Positions 8,361 through 15,518 of a stretch of DNA of 21,913 bases are shown here, piece by piece. The notes beneath the pieces were generated by a model, which saw nothing but the letters and a program-made list of their open reading frames with translations, was not told the origin of the DNA and did not search any database. Origin of the DNA: JAHFOW01 sp964370795 (lineage in GTDB: Bacteria; Planctomycetota; Brocadiia; Brocadiales; Brocadiaceae); the NCBI GenBank assembly GCA_964370795.1, contig CAYJME010000033.1, forward strand, positions 1 to 21,913. Direction: 5' to 3'. Made by a program: the position numbers and the translations under genes. Numbering within the stretch: position 1 is the stretch's first letter; each line of letters begins with the position of its first letter.

Positions 8361-9070
8361 ATGAAAAGATAGAGGCGCTTCGGCGGCTGCAGTCAATATA
8401 TACAAAGTTGAAAAGGTTGGAAGGTGATAAACTTTACAGAAACTATGATGTTCAAAAGAAACAAAACCAAATTCAACAGAAGAAGTCCGAGCTTATGAAG
8501 CTTGGTGATGAGATAAAGACTTTCCAGAAAACCGCTGGCGTTAAAGAAGTCGAATTGAAAAGTAGAGAAGCTGAGATAGCAAAGCTCCGCCTTCAAATGA
8601 ATCAAGTCAAAAACAACAAAGAATATGGTGCAATAAAGAACGAAATTGCAGGGAAAGAGACCGATAAATCTGTTCTTGAAGATGAAATACTGAAAACAAT
8701 GTCAGGTTTTGAAGAGATGCTACAACGATTTAAATCACTTGAAAAGGAAATAGAACGAGAGGAATCTCAATTACAGGAAATTCAAAAAAGAGTAGAATCT
8801 GATGTGAAAGTTATAGATGTTGAAATCGCAGAGCTGAAGAAAAAACACAGTGAATATGCATCCCTCGTAGACAGCGACACCCTCCAGCATTACAACAGAT
8901 TGGCAAGTCATAAAGACGCTCTGGCGGTTGTTGGTGTTGTAAATAAGGTATGTCAGGGTTGTTTTATGGCAATAACAGCGCAAACATTGAACAAGCTCAT
9001 GTCTGACAGAGAAATTACGTGTTGTCACAGTTGTGGCCGGATTTTATATCTGGATGATGGTAAGGAATGA
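8357..9070 (+). CDS. coiled-coil protein with C-terminal C4 zinc ribbon (DUF164/zf-RING_7 family)
   Basis: This 237-residue protein begins with about 180 residues of heptad-like, Lys/Glu-rich sequence typical of an antiparallel coiled-coil hairpin. It ends in a zinc ribbon with Cys199-x2-Cys202 (CQGCF) and Cys223-x2-Cys226 (CHSCG). The architecture matches the widespread bacterial family whose members are thought to bind nucleic acid or act in envelope-associated processes; the exact role is unsettled. It has no signal peptide and should be cytoplasmic. The start overlaps the stop of a 17-codon mini-ORF (ATGA). Its stop lies one base before the RNase P RNA, and its last 50 bases probably contain that RNA's promoter. 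The position between rpoD and rnpB suggests a link to RNA metabolism, but that is inference. Confidence 0.85.
   Translation: MNEKIEALRRLQSIYTKLKRLEGDKLYRNYDVQKKQNQIQQKKSELMKLGDEIKTFQKTAGVKEVELKSREAEIAKLRLQMNQVKNNKEYGAIKNEIAGKETDKSVLEDEILKTMSGFEEMLQRFKSLEKEIEREESQLQEIQKRVESDVKVIDVEIAELKKKHSEYASLVDSDTLQHYNRLASHKDALAVVGVVNKVCQGCFMAITAQTLNKLMSDREITCCHSCGRILYLDDGKE
9022..9050 (+). promoter_or_regulatory. putative rnpB promoter inside the zinc-ribbon gene
   Basis: TTGTCA (9022-9027, five of six consensus bases) and TATATC (9045-9050, four of six) are separated by exactly 17 bases. They lie in the codons for the last zinc-ribbon residues. Initiation would fall near 9057, leaving about 14 bases to be trimmed before the mature RNase P RNA end at about 9072. 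It could be coincidental. Confidence 0.3.
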
Positions 9071-9450
9071 CAAGTAGACAAGGTGGTCGCCGGTTTTGTC
9101 TGTTCTAAAAACAGATAAAACGGGAGGAAAGTCCGAGCTCCACAGGACACGGTGCTCTGTAACGCAGAGTCCCGGTGACGGGAAGGAAAGTGCAACAGAA
9201 AATATACCGTCCTGAATTATATTCGGGATAAGGGTGAAATGGCGGGGTCGCAGAGCGACTTAATGTAAGAGCCCACCGCTTCGATGGCGACATCGAAGGC
9301 ATGGCAAACCCCACTGGGAGAAAGGCTAAATAGGGAGGAATGAAGCGGTCCGCTTCGCTAGTACCTCTGGGTAAGCCGTTTGACCTTGCTGGTAACAGAG
9401 AGGCTAGATAAATGATCACCCACGACAGAACTCGGCTTACTGTCTACTTA
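9071..9450 (+). ncRNA. rnpB: RNase P RNA, bacterial type A
   Basis: This is the catalytic RNA that removes 5' leaders from pre-tRNAs. The universally conserved 5' half of the core is present (GAGGAAAGTCCGAGCTCC, 9124-9141), as is the matching 3' segment ACAGAACTCGGCTTA (9425-9439), which together form P4. Other core blocks such as GTGCAACAGA and AAGGGTGAAATGG are also seen. The ends pair perfectly as helix P1: AAGTAGACA (9072-9080) with TGTCTACTT (9441-9449). The length of about 379 bases fits type A. The 5' end is one base after the stop of the zinc-ribbon gene, and a strong terminator follows directly, so the transcript ends at or just past P1. Neighbours and orientation suggest at least partial co-transcription with dnaG-rpoD. 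Confidence 0.97.
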
Positions 9451-9455
9451 AAAAA

Positions 9456-9491
9456 ATCCCCCGATAGCTTTAAACTATCGGGGGATTTTTT
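9456..9491. terminator. bidirectional Rho-independent terminator
   Basis: ATCCCCCGATAG (9456-9467) pairs perfectly with CTATCGGGGGAT (9475-9486) around a 7-base loop. An A-run (9450-9456) precedes and a T-run (9486-9491) follows, so the hairpin is a terminator on both strands. It ends rnpB from the left and the 30-residue peptide gene from the right; that gene's stop codon lies in the T-run. Confidence 0.93.
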
Positions 9492-9582
9492 ACTTCTTCT
9501 TTTCCTTTTTTACTTCTTTTTCCTTTACGGTTACTTCTTTTTTCTTTGCGTCCGGGTTATGTTTTGCGCATGTCGTACACAT
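9490..9582 (-). CDS. 30-residue CxxC, lysine-rich peptide
   Basis: On the minus strand a 30-codon frame begins MCTTCAKHNPDAKKKEV and continues as alternating Lys/Glu/Val to its end. AGGAGG (9593-9588) lies five bases before the ATG. A TTGCGA-17-GATAAT promoter lies just upstream, and the stop codon sits in the T-run of the shared terminator. The Cys2-x2-Cys5 pair could bind metal or form a disulfide, followed by a highly charged tail. There is no signal peptide or membrane segment. I do not recognise a function. The complete set of expression signals around so short a frame is what makes it credible; the opposite-strand frame of 77 codons over the same bases is low-complexity and unsupported. 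Confidence 0.72.
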   Translation of the reverse strand: MCTTCAKHNPDAKKKEVTVKEKEVKKEKKK

Positions 9583-9601
9583 AATATCCTCCTTTCAAAA
9601 A

Positions 9602-9630
9602 ATTATCGAAATAAAATACGAATTTCGCAA
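9602..9630 (-). promoter_or_regulatory. sigma-70 promoter for the 30-residue peptide
   Basis: Read on the minus strand, TTGCGA (9630-9625) and GATAAT (9607-9602) are 17 bases apart, matching the consensus at four and five of six positions. The predicted start point near 9595 leaves a leader of only about 13 bases that contains the AGGAGG ribosome binding site. Confidence 0.6.
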
Positions 9631-9675
9631 TCCATAAATTTTTAATAGCGCCCCCTTAATTTTTTGCTTCTGTTT

Positions 9676-10116
9676 TTAACGGATACCGGTATCTATTCGT
9701 ATATCCAAACGTGTTTCACTTTCTTCCTTGATGATTACCGTAGCAGGTAAATCCTTGGAGCGTCTTTTATCGGCATTGTTGCGGGACATTTCAACGCGAT
9801 AAGAACCCGGCGGTAAAAAGATGCTATACTGGCCGTCATTGTCAGTTACTAATGAATTTATTTCTTGTCCTGCTATCGTTAATATCATGAGTTTCATCCC
9901 TGATACTGGCTTTGAAGATGGCATATTCATGCCCTCTACAGGGGAAATCGGGTATTGTATAACCCTTCCCGATAACACCCCTTCTTTTCCCTTTTTCTCC
10001 TGCGTACCTTTAAAAACACCTGCTTCATTGGTACAACTTACAATAAATACCAACAAAACCAGGGTTACGTACAATGGGTTCATAGAACATTGGATAAACT
10101 TACCAGTTGTCTTCAT
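9676..10116 (-). CDS. lipoprotein with carboxypeptidase-regulatory/CnaB-like domain
   Basis: This is a 146-residue protein with a lipoprotein signal peptide: basic N-terminus (Lys2, Lys6), hydrophobic core LYVTLVLLVF and lipobox IVSC with Cys28 as the predicted lipidated residue. Residues about 48-140 read as a small beta-sandwich of the carboxypeptidase-regulatory-like (CnaB/SdrD B-like) type: LVTDNDGQYSIFLPPGSYRV is the characteristic turn-and-strand segment. Such domains usually mediate protein or surface contacts. It starts six bases after the stop of the exported protein gene, without a clear ribosome binding site, so coupled translation is likely. I chose the first ATG because the second (residue 12) would remove the positively charged part of the signal peptide. 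The cellular partner is unknown. Confidence 0.78.
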   Translation of the reverse strand: MKTTGKFIQCSMNPLYVTLVLLVFIVSCTNEAGVFKGTQEKKGKEGVLSGRVIQYPISPVEGMNMPSSKPVSGMKLMILTIAGQEINSLVTDNDGQYSIFLPPGSYRVEMSRNNADKRRSKDLPATVIIKEESETRLDIRIDTGIR

Positions 10117-10122
10117 TTTTGT

Positions 10123-11664
10123 TTAGAAGCCGATTTTCCCGATACGGGAACCCCACATTGAAGTTCCGTTGACTTTTTCATTAACTATCCATGCGCGGAG
10201 TGGATTCCTTGGGTCTAACGTTACGGCTGAATAATCGCCCCATCGGAACCCTGTGTAGTATGTAGGGCTTGTAAAAAGTGTGCTGCCGGATGAAATAACA
10301 CCGGCGGGATCGGCGTTTCGTCTACCAGAGTAACGTATCTGTACGTTTACACCAGCGCCCGGATTGGTTGAAGACCATACCACATATACATCATTTGTGG
10401 TATTTGCAGCAATGGATGCATTCCAATCATGTGAAGTTGCCGATGCGGAGACAAATCCACTCTGGATAATTGTATTGGTTGCGGTGTTAAATTCATAGAA
10501 TTTGGATGTGGGACGACCGTTGTTGTTTATCGTGTGTATCTGCCAGAGTGAATTACCATTTTGTGTGCTTGCATTTACAAATCGGCTGTCCAAGGTATCA
10601 AGCACAGCGGTGGTGCCAGGTTGCGAAGCGTTTGGTGGTAAGTTGTATACCGGTACTGTTATAGTGGATGGGCTCAGAGTAGCACAGGATGGAAAGCTGG
10701 CGTTTTCCAGCGTGTATTTTGTTATCGCAGTTCCGTTTTCGGGAGCTGCTGCCAGAAATGCCTTGCAATTCTGATCCAGTACGATTGGCGGTGCAAGGGT
10801 GCCGGCAAGACCGCTAAAAAATGGTATGATAAGATTAAGTCCGTTATAAAGTCGCGCCTTTGCTATGGTGAACATTCTGGTTGTTACGTAATTATCCCCG
10901 GAATCAAAGATATTTGCTGTAATAATAATTGCATCCTGACTCATGCCGAGCATGGGGTAATCCCAGAAATCATCGTTATTGTTGGTATTTACATCGATTT
11001 TGTAAATATAAAATGAACCTTCTGGGTCTGAAGTTACGGAAATCGCAATAAACTGGTATTGTATGGTGGGTGTCTCAGGAAATGCATCTGCAATTACTAT
11101 CCACCGATTCCATATCGGGTCATAAATGCAGCGCGGGTCAAATAATGTAGTTGTGAAATATCCAAAGAAACTTGCCAGTGAATTGCTCCTCGCAAGAGTG
11201 CCATCCCTCAGGTATACATCTATATGAGAATTGGTTACTTCGATAAAGTGTGTTTTCCCTATTGCACCATGAGTATCAGGAGGAAGAAGCCCCCCGGCAG
11301 TTGTTTGATTAACCCCCTCAAAATTTATATTCTTAAGGGTTGGTGGTGCAAGTGTACCATAAGAAGCCGAGGCATCCTTTTGGCTAGCCGCTGTTTTCCT
11401 GGCGGCATTGGATTTTGCAGTATTGTAATAAGCCTTATTCATTATTGGTCTAAAGGGGATCTCTCCAACCTCTTGTGTTTTATCAGGTGTTAATAAGGTA
11501 TTATTTTCTGAAGCACGGATGTCTTTCGGTGTACGTATTTTTGCGGCCCTGACTTTAATAAGATTTTGAGGGGTTAATTTTTCGGCGTTTGCCATAGAAT
11601 TTGCGCAAACCATGAGCACCAAAGCGACATGTATGAAAAAAACTGCTTTCAGTACCTTATTCAT
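10123..11664 (-). CDS. secreted protein of a PPDTxGAxG/GDYS beta-propeller-like family
   Basis: The start at 11664 is chosen because AGGAGG (11678-11673) lies eight bases upstream; an upstream ATG at 11691 would add nine residues that spoil the signal peptide. The 513-residue product opens with MNKVLKAVFFIHVALVLMVC and a likely signal peptidase site after ANSMANA, so it is exported. After a linker of about 80 residues, the family landmarks PPDTHGAIG (128-136), DPRCIYDP (176-183) and GDYSAVTLDP (476-485) appear. They occur in large secreted proteins predicted to fold as beta-propellers. No catalytic residues can be assigned. It lies 31 bases after fba and six bases before the lipoprotein gene, so all appear to share one transcript; an exported pair appended to gluconeogenic genes is odd. 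Confidence 0.72.
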   Translation of the reverse strand: MNKVLKAVFFIHVALVLMVCANSMANAEKLTPQNLIKVRAAKIRTPKDIRASENNTLLTPDKTQEVGEIPFRPIMNKAYYNTAKSNAARKTAASQKDASASYGTLAPPTLKNINFEGVNQTTAGGLLPPDTHGAIGKTHFIEVTNSHIDVYLRDGTLARSNSLASFFGYFTTTLFDPRCIYDPIWNRWIVIADAFPETPTIQYQFIAISVTSDPEGSFYIYKIDVNTNNNDDFWDYPMLGMSQDAIIITANIFDSGDNYVTTRMFTIAKARLYNGLNLIIPFFSGLAGTLAPPIVLDQNCKAFLAAAPENGTAITKYTLENASFPSCATLSPSTITVPVYNLPPNASQPGTTAVLDTLDSRFVNASTQNGNSLWQIHTINNNGRPTSKFYEFNTATNTIIQSGFVSASATSHDWNASIAANTTNDVYVVWSSTNPGAGVNVQIRYSGRRNADPAGVISSGSTLFTSPTYYTGFRWGDYSAVTLDPRNPLRAWIVNEKVNGTSMWGSRIGKIGF

Positions 11665-11695
11665 TAAAGAGTCCTCCTTAGTATATACCAATTAT

Positions 11696-13096
11696 TTAAA
11701 AGAGATTTAGCGGGATTGATGACTGTACCTCAATGGGTTTAATAGTCCTGTTTACTATTTCCTTCGAATGAATAACATTTAATTTTTTAAAAAGGAAGTC
11801 AAATTTGGCTTCCAGCTCTTCACCGATCTTATTTCTTATGTCTGAGGATAAATTCCAGAATCTCTCCTTAAATGGTCCAAAGCCATTTTTCCGAACTTTG
11901 TACAAATATTGTTCCTCGGTATCTCCTTCTTTCCATTCTTTTTTAATATCCTGATGGTTTTTAAGAAAGTCATAAATCTCTCTTTTGAAGTCCTGGGGAA
12001 ATGCGCTACTCTCATAGATCATATTCTGGAATTCTGTGGCAAGATGTACTTCTGCCGTGCCTGTTTCCGGGAATTTGTCAAATGCATCAGGTGGAAGCGT
12101 GGAAGCGCCATGTTGTACTGCCCCGCTCAACCCATATTCATCTCTGGACACCTTCGATAGGTTTTTCAGGGTGTCAAAATCCAATTTTACCTTTGCAATC
12201 GTTCCGTCTGGCATAGGTACGCCGCCATGACTGGTGCCTGTCTGGACGCTTATCTTGCTGATACCTTTAAAATCCTTTCCTTTGGTTGCCAGGGTACTGA
12301 TATAGCCATCCATGAATGCCCGTAATTCTTCAACGGTACTGTTCTTTTTCCCAACTTCTCCTATTTCCCCACCAACAGATACGGTGATTCCTTTCGGCTC
12401 CAGTGAGCGGATGTACGCGGTAAATTCTGCTGCAAATTCAAAATTGAGTCGCTGTTGTTCGGTAAGGTTTGGTTTGCTTAAGTCAACGACGGTTGACGTA
12501 TCAATGTCTATATTGTAAAAACCGGCTTCGACAGCCTCTTTAATAAGTCCTTTTACCGTTTTGATTTCAGCGTCTTTATCCTTTTCGAATCTTTTAGCGT
12601 TTATTTGAAAATGGTCTCCTTGAATAAAGACAGGGCCTTCATATCCTTCTTTGATAGCAGCCGCAAGGACTACCGATGTATATTCTGCCGGTCTCTGGTC
12701 TGTGTAACCAATTTCCGAGCGAGCTATCTCAAAAATAAATGCGCCGACATGGTTCTTCTTTGCAGCCCTGAAAATAGAACGCGCTACATCATAGGTTAAA
12801 CCGCGAATATTGATGGCCGGTACCGTAAAACCCTTGAATTGGTTTTTACCCATGGCCTCATAGAGCGATTGAATGGACGATGAAATAGTCCCAAGTTTAT
12901 GTGCTATGGAACGCGTTAACCAACGGGAAACGTCTTTTATAACAGTGTCTTTATTGAAGACAGCATTGTAAATAAGGGTATCTATTTTTTTATTACAGAG
13001 GGCATTTTTATCGAGTACCTTTACTGTGCCATTTTTATGGATATCAATAACACCTTTAAGATCGTTTAATAAATCTTCTTTAGTTTTATAAAGCAT
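11696..13096 (-). CDS. fba: long class II fructose-bisphosphate aldolase family protein
   Basis: This 466-residue protein carries the class II (zinc-dependent) aldolase signature spread over a TIM barrel. The landmarks are GDHFQ with Asp161 and His162 (catalytic aspartate and zinc ligand), VGGEIGEVG (241-249), SHGGVPMPDG with His290, and QHGAST with His329. Ordinary class II aldolases have about 300-360 residues; this one has an extra N-terminal segment of about 85 residues and a C-terminal extension of about 90. The product of the neighbouring fbp gene uses fructose 1,6-bisphosphate, which makes a role in gluconeogenesis likely. AAAGGAG is placed about 10 bases before the ATG. Exact substrate is not proven: class II relatives include tagatose-bisphosphate aldolases. 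The gene lies 15 bases after fbp in the same orientation. Confidence 0.82.
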   Translation of the reverse strand: MLYKTKEDLLNDLKGVIDIHKNGTVKVLDKNALCNKKIDTLIYNAVFNKDTVIKDVSRWLTRSIAHKLGTISSSIQSLYEAMGKNQFKGFTVPAINIRGLTYDVARSIFRAAKKNHVGAFIFEIARSEIGYTDQRPAEYTSVVLAAAIKEGYEGPVFIQGDHFQINAKRFEKDKDAEIKTVKGLIKEAVEAGFYNIDIDTSTVVDLSKPNLTEQQRLNFEFAAEFTAYIRSLEPKGITVSVGGEIGEVGKKNSTVEELRAFMDGYISTLATKGKDFKGISKISVQTGTSHGGVPMPDGTIAKVKLDFDTLKNLSKVSRDEYGLSGAVQHGASTLPPDAFDKFPETGTAEVHLATEFQNMIYESSAFPQDFKREIYDFLKNHQDIKKEWKEGDTEEQYLYKVRKNGFGPFKERFWNLSSDIRNKIGEELEAKFDFLFKKLNVIHSKEIVNRTIKPIEVQSSIPLNLF

Positions 13097-13111
13097 GAGC
13101 TATTAACTCCT

Positions 13112-14119
13112 TTATCTATTGTTAAAAAACTTTTCATAGGTTAATACGTCTTCTTTACTTCCAATAATTAAAGGTACCTTTTGATGAAGTCCGGTGGCCT
13201 GGATGTCTAAAATACGTTCCTTTCCTGTGGATGCCATGCCGCCGGCCTGTTCAACAATAAAGGCGAGGGGATTTGCTTCATACAGGAGCCGTAATTTTGC
13301 CTTTGGTTTTTTGGGGTCTTTATAGTCGGCAGGATATAAAAATATGCCACCATAAAGCAGGTTTCTGTGAAAATCTGCCACTAATGAGCCTACATATCGC
13401 AGAGAGTAAGGTCTGCCCGTTGCCGCATCGCTTTCCTTGAGATGGTTAATATACTTTTTTGTTCCTTCGTCCCATGTATGAGTGTTTCCTTCATTAACGC
13501 TGTATATTTTACCTTTTGGTGGAATTTTTATATTTTCATGGGAAAGGAGGAATTCGCCAATACCCGGATCGAGAGTAAAACCATGTACGCCCTGTCCGGT
13601 CGTATAAACCATCATGGTGCTGGAACCGTAAATAATATATCCTGCCGCAACCTGTTCAGTGCCTTTCCTGAGACAATCTTCCTCCGTCGCGTCTTTTCCG
13701 GTTGTCTTTCTTCGGTAAATAGAAAAAATAGTTCCGACGCTTACATTTGCATCGATGTTGGATGACCCGTCAAGGGGGTCAAACATAAGGACATATTTAC
13801 CCCTGGGAAATTCTTCAGGTATAGGGATGACATTTTCGTTCTCTTCAGATGCCATGATGCAAAGGTGACTGCCGTGATCCATGCATTTAATAATCCTTTC
13901 GTTTGCATATGCATCGAGTTTTTTTACTTCTTCACCATGGATATTTTTTTCACCGGTCAAACCTAAGATATCAGCCAGGCCTGCCTTGCTTACTTCGCGT
14001 GATATGGTTTTTGCCGCAAGGGTCAAATCCCACAAAAGCCCGGTAAAATCACCGGTTGCTTTTGGGAATAATCTCTCTTGCTCTACAATGTGTCGCTGTA
14101 TCGTAACAACCTTTTGCAT
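13112..14119 (-). CDS. fbp: class I fructose-1,6-bisphosphatase
   Basis: The product removes the 1-phosphate from fructose 1,6-bisphosphate, the committed step of gluconeogenesis. The 335-residue length is standard for class I enzymes. The metal and substrate site is explicit: SEEN at 91-94 gives the acidic metal ligands, and FDPLDGSSNID (113-123) is the diagnostic motif with Asp114 and Asp117. The later KLRLLYEANPLAFIVEQAGG segment, also typical of the family, is present near residue 280. A GGAGGG ribosome binding site lies about eight bases upstream of the ATG, and a good promoter is 40-65 bases upstream. It leads the unit fbp-fba-exported protein-lipoprotein. Confidence 0.95.
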   Translation of the reverse strand: MQKVVTIQRHIVEQERLFPKATGDFTGLLWDLTLAAKTISREVSKAGLADILGLTGEKNIHGEEVKKLDAYANERIIKCMDHGSHLCIMASEENENVIPIPEEFPRGKYVLMFDPLDGSSNIDANVSVGTIFSIYRRKTTGKDATEEDCLRKGTEQVAAGYIIYGSSTMMVYTTGQGVHGFTLDPGIGEFLLSHENIKIPPKGKIYSVNEGNTHTWDEGTKKYINHLKESDAATGRPYSLRYVGSLVADFHRNLLYGGIFLYPADYKDPKKPKAKLRLLYEANPLAFIVEQAGGMASTGKERILDIQATGLHQKVPLIIGSKEDVLTYEKFFNNR

Positions 14120-14157
14120 AGAATAATCCCTCCTCTGTCGTTCTGTAAAGATATTTT

Positions 14158-14185
14158 ATTTTACCGTCTTAATTGGTAAAGTCAA
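14158..14185 (-). promoter_or_regulatory. sigma-70 promoter for fbp-fba
   Basis: On the minus strand TTGACT (14185-14180) and TAAAAT (14163-14158) are separated by 16 bases, each a five-of-six consensus match. Transcription would begin near 14151, about 30 bases before the fbp ATG. Confidence 0.62.
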
Positions 14186-14205
14186 ATCCCATTTACACAT
14201 AACCT

Positions 14206-14718
14206 TTATGTGGGTTTTTTTATCAGATTTGATAATAAAAAATCAACGAGGGGAAATGTTTCATTATTGATATGAAAAAAAGGAATGCCCAGTTCCGGGT
14301 TTTTGTCACCAACAACGGCGATTAAATTTTTATCATGTTTACATACTAACTCTGGACTGATTTCTGTCCGAAACACCTCAATCTTGGGGATGGCTTCTGT
14401 CTTGTACCCCTCAACGACAATAATATCCATGTCACTCAGGTACATATTCACAATCCTGGATAAGGGAATTTCTTCTGGCGCCTTGCGTATAAGTCCCACA
14501 ATATTTTTAGAAATCAGGGCAACTGCGTCTGCCCCTGCCTGCGTGTGCATCCAGGTATCTTTACCTTTTCTATCCAGTTCGATATTGTGATGGCTGTGTT
14601 TTATGGTAGCAACTCTATAACCCCTTGATTTCAATTCTCTGACAATTTTAACAATAAGGGTTGTTTTCCCGCTGTTCGAGGTTCCTACCAGTGATAGTAT
14701 CGGCACGTTTAATTGCAT
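14206..14718 (-). CDS. mobB: molybdopterin-guanine dinucleotide biosynthesis adaptor MobB
   Basis: MobB is a small GTP-binding protein that assists MobA in attaching GMP to molybdopterin. The P-loop GTSNSGKTT is at residues 12-20. Other family landmarks are the switch-like HSHHNIELDRKGKDTW segment with its histidines, and VVEGYK, which acts as the Walker B-like stretch. I start at ATG 14718 (170 residues, beginning MQLNVPILSLVG) because this matches the family; a TTG at 14754 would add twelve hydrophobic residues. No ribosome binding site is visible and the gene lies directly downstream of a broken hsdM remnant. MobA is not in the window. A hairpin CACATAA/TTATGTG overlaps its stop codon but lacks a T-run. 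Its presence implies molybdopterin-dinucleotide enzymes elsewhere in the genome. Confidence 0.9.
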   Translation of the reverse strand: MQLNVPILSLVGTSNSGKTTLIVKIVRELKSRGYRVATIKHSHHNIELDRKGKDTWMHTQAGADAVALISKNIVGLIRKAPEEIPLSRIVNMYLSDMDIIVVEGYKTEAIPKIEVFRTEISPELVCKHDKNLIAVVGDKNPELGIPFFHINNETFPLVDFLLSNLIKKPT

Positions 14719-14822
14719 AATGTATAAAGTATAAAAAATACCGTTTAAAAACAATCTAAATTTATACGGATAATTTCAAAAACATGGGAGTGAAACAAGC
14801 CCCCCTCGTACTTACCTAACCC

Positions 14823-15160
14823 GAGCTTTGCAGGGTCCTGAAACTTATTATGCGCCCTTCCGAATATTAATCCCAACAAGCCCGTCTTTTTCCCAAGTGC
14901 TTCAAGAAGGTGACGGTAGTGGTCAAAAAGCTCATCGCCGTCTTTTTTCAGAAGACTTTGCCAGTCATATTTTTAGGAATAGGGCTTGGCCGTTTACCTG
15001 CGCCAGAGGCCGGCAGGTAAGGGGGTTTTGACCGTTCATCTGCCATTTTGAGAAACAGCAAATACGTAAGTTGCTCCACGTAATCTCCGTACGACATTCC
15101 GTCATCACGGAGCACATTACAGTAGTTCCAGAGTTTTCGAACGATTTGTGCTGTGCATAT
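14823..15160 (-). pseudogene. hsdM remnant (type I restriction-modification methyltransferase, N-terminal part)
   Basis: Minus-strand translation gives AQIVRKLWNYCNVLRDDG, then YGDYVEQLTYLLFLKMADER and PSPIPK, the unmistakable N-terminus of type I restriction methylase subunits. It is broken in at least three ways. The start codon appears to be ATA (15160) or frameshifted. The reading frame shifts in the A-run corresponding to 14970-14974, so the first frame stops at 14948 while another frame continues YDWQSLLKKDGDELFDHYRH. Similarity ends at QDPAKL near 14823, with the methylase catalytic core gone. A 27-base palindrome (14994-15020) is inserted in frame after KPPY. No hsdR or hsdS is nearby. 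The gene is certainly non-functional. Confidence 0.88.
14994..15020. repeat. 27-bp palindromic insertion within the hsdM remnant
   Basis: TTACCTGC (14994-15001) and GCAGGTAA (15013-15020) form an inverted repeat with an inner GCC/GGC pairing. It interrupts the conserved join between KPPY and the proline-rich PSPIP of HsdM, adding nine residues. It resembles the hairpin at 18241-18271 in its ACCTGC/GCAGGT arms. Confidence 0.6.
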
Positions 15161-15284
15161 AAAATTTATTCCTTTACAATATTACCAATAAGTTTATTTA
15201 CAAGGTATCATTCTTAAATCAATGCGTAGGGGGACATGCCATTTACATGTTAATTTTGTTTCTTCAGACTTTTCTGTGACACTA

Positions 15285-15440
15285 TCAACAAATTCCCCTC
15301 CCTTGATGGGAGGGGTTAGGGGAGGGTGAGGCAATCACTGCTTTTCTTATTACTTCCCATACTCCCTGGGTATTCTTCAAAACTTCGTTATTCCAGAGAA
15401 TTTTCGCTATATGCTGCAGTTCTTTTTTCAATTCTGAGTC
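15285..15440 (-). pseudogene. C-terminal fragment of a DUF559 (Vsr-like endonuclease fold) protein
   Basis: On the minus strand, ILWNNEVLKNTQGVWEVIRK matches the C-terminus of DUF559 proteins, where FWNNEVL...N..GV...IR is conserved. It runs on into SPSPNPSHQGRG, encoded by a G/C-rich repeat, to a TGA at 15285. The conserved nuclease core that should precede it is absent, and an inverted copy of the repeat (15436-15481) takes its place. There is no start codon. DUF559 proteins share a Vsr/very-short-patch-repair type fold. This is a leftover tail, not a gene. Confidence 0.65.
15293..15330 (+). repeat. dispersed G/C-rich hairpin repeat, copy 1
   Basis: CCCCTCCCTTGATGGGAGG and the following G-rich tail form a self-complementary unit centred on TTGATGGG. 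The same unit occurs inverted at 15436-15481. Repeats of this kind are scattered in many bacterial genomes and often supply the C-terminal SPxPNPS-type residues of adjacent genes. Confidence 0.75.
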
Positions 15441-15481
15441 ACCCCCACCTTAATCCTCCCCCATCAAGGGGGAGGAGTTTT
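15436..15481 (-). repeat. dispersed G/C-rich hairpin repeat, copy 2 (inverted)
   Basis: CACCCCCACC followed by CCTCCCCCATCAAGGGGGAG is the inverted counterpart of the copy at 15293-15330, with a few substitutions. The two copies bracket about 105 bases encoding the DUF559 fragment, giving a large potential stem-loop. Confidence 0.75.
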
Positions 15482-15518
15482 TGTTGTCACAAGCTTCCAC
15501 ACTATTTCCTGAAGAACT

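Noticed and set aside
9412..9645. 77-codon rightward frame after rnpB
   Set aside because: It overlaps the end of rnpB and the terminator and is low-complexity Phe/Leu sequence. It is the antisense of the supported 30-residue peptide gene.
14196..14221. hairpin followed by seven T residues after mobB
   Set aside because: The T-run follows on the plus strand, but the neighbouring genes on both sides read leftwards, so it cannot terminate them in that direction.
14828..15031. 67-codon rightward frame
   Set aside because: It is antisense to the hsdM remnant, whose similarity is clear on the other strand.
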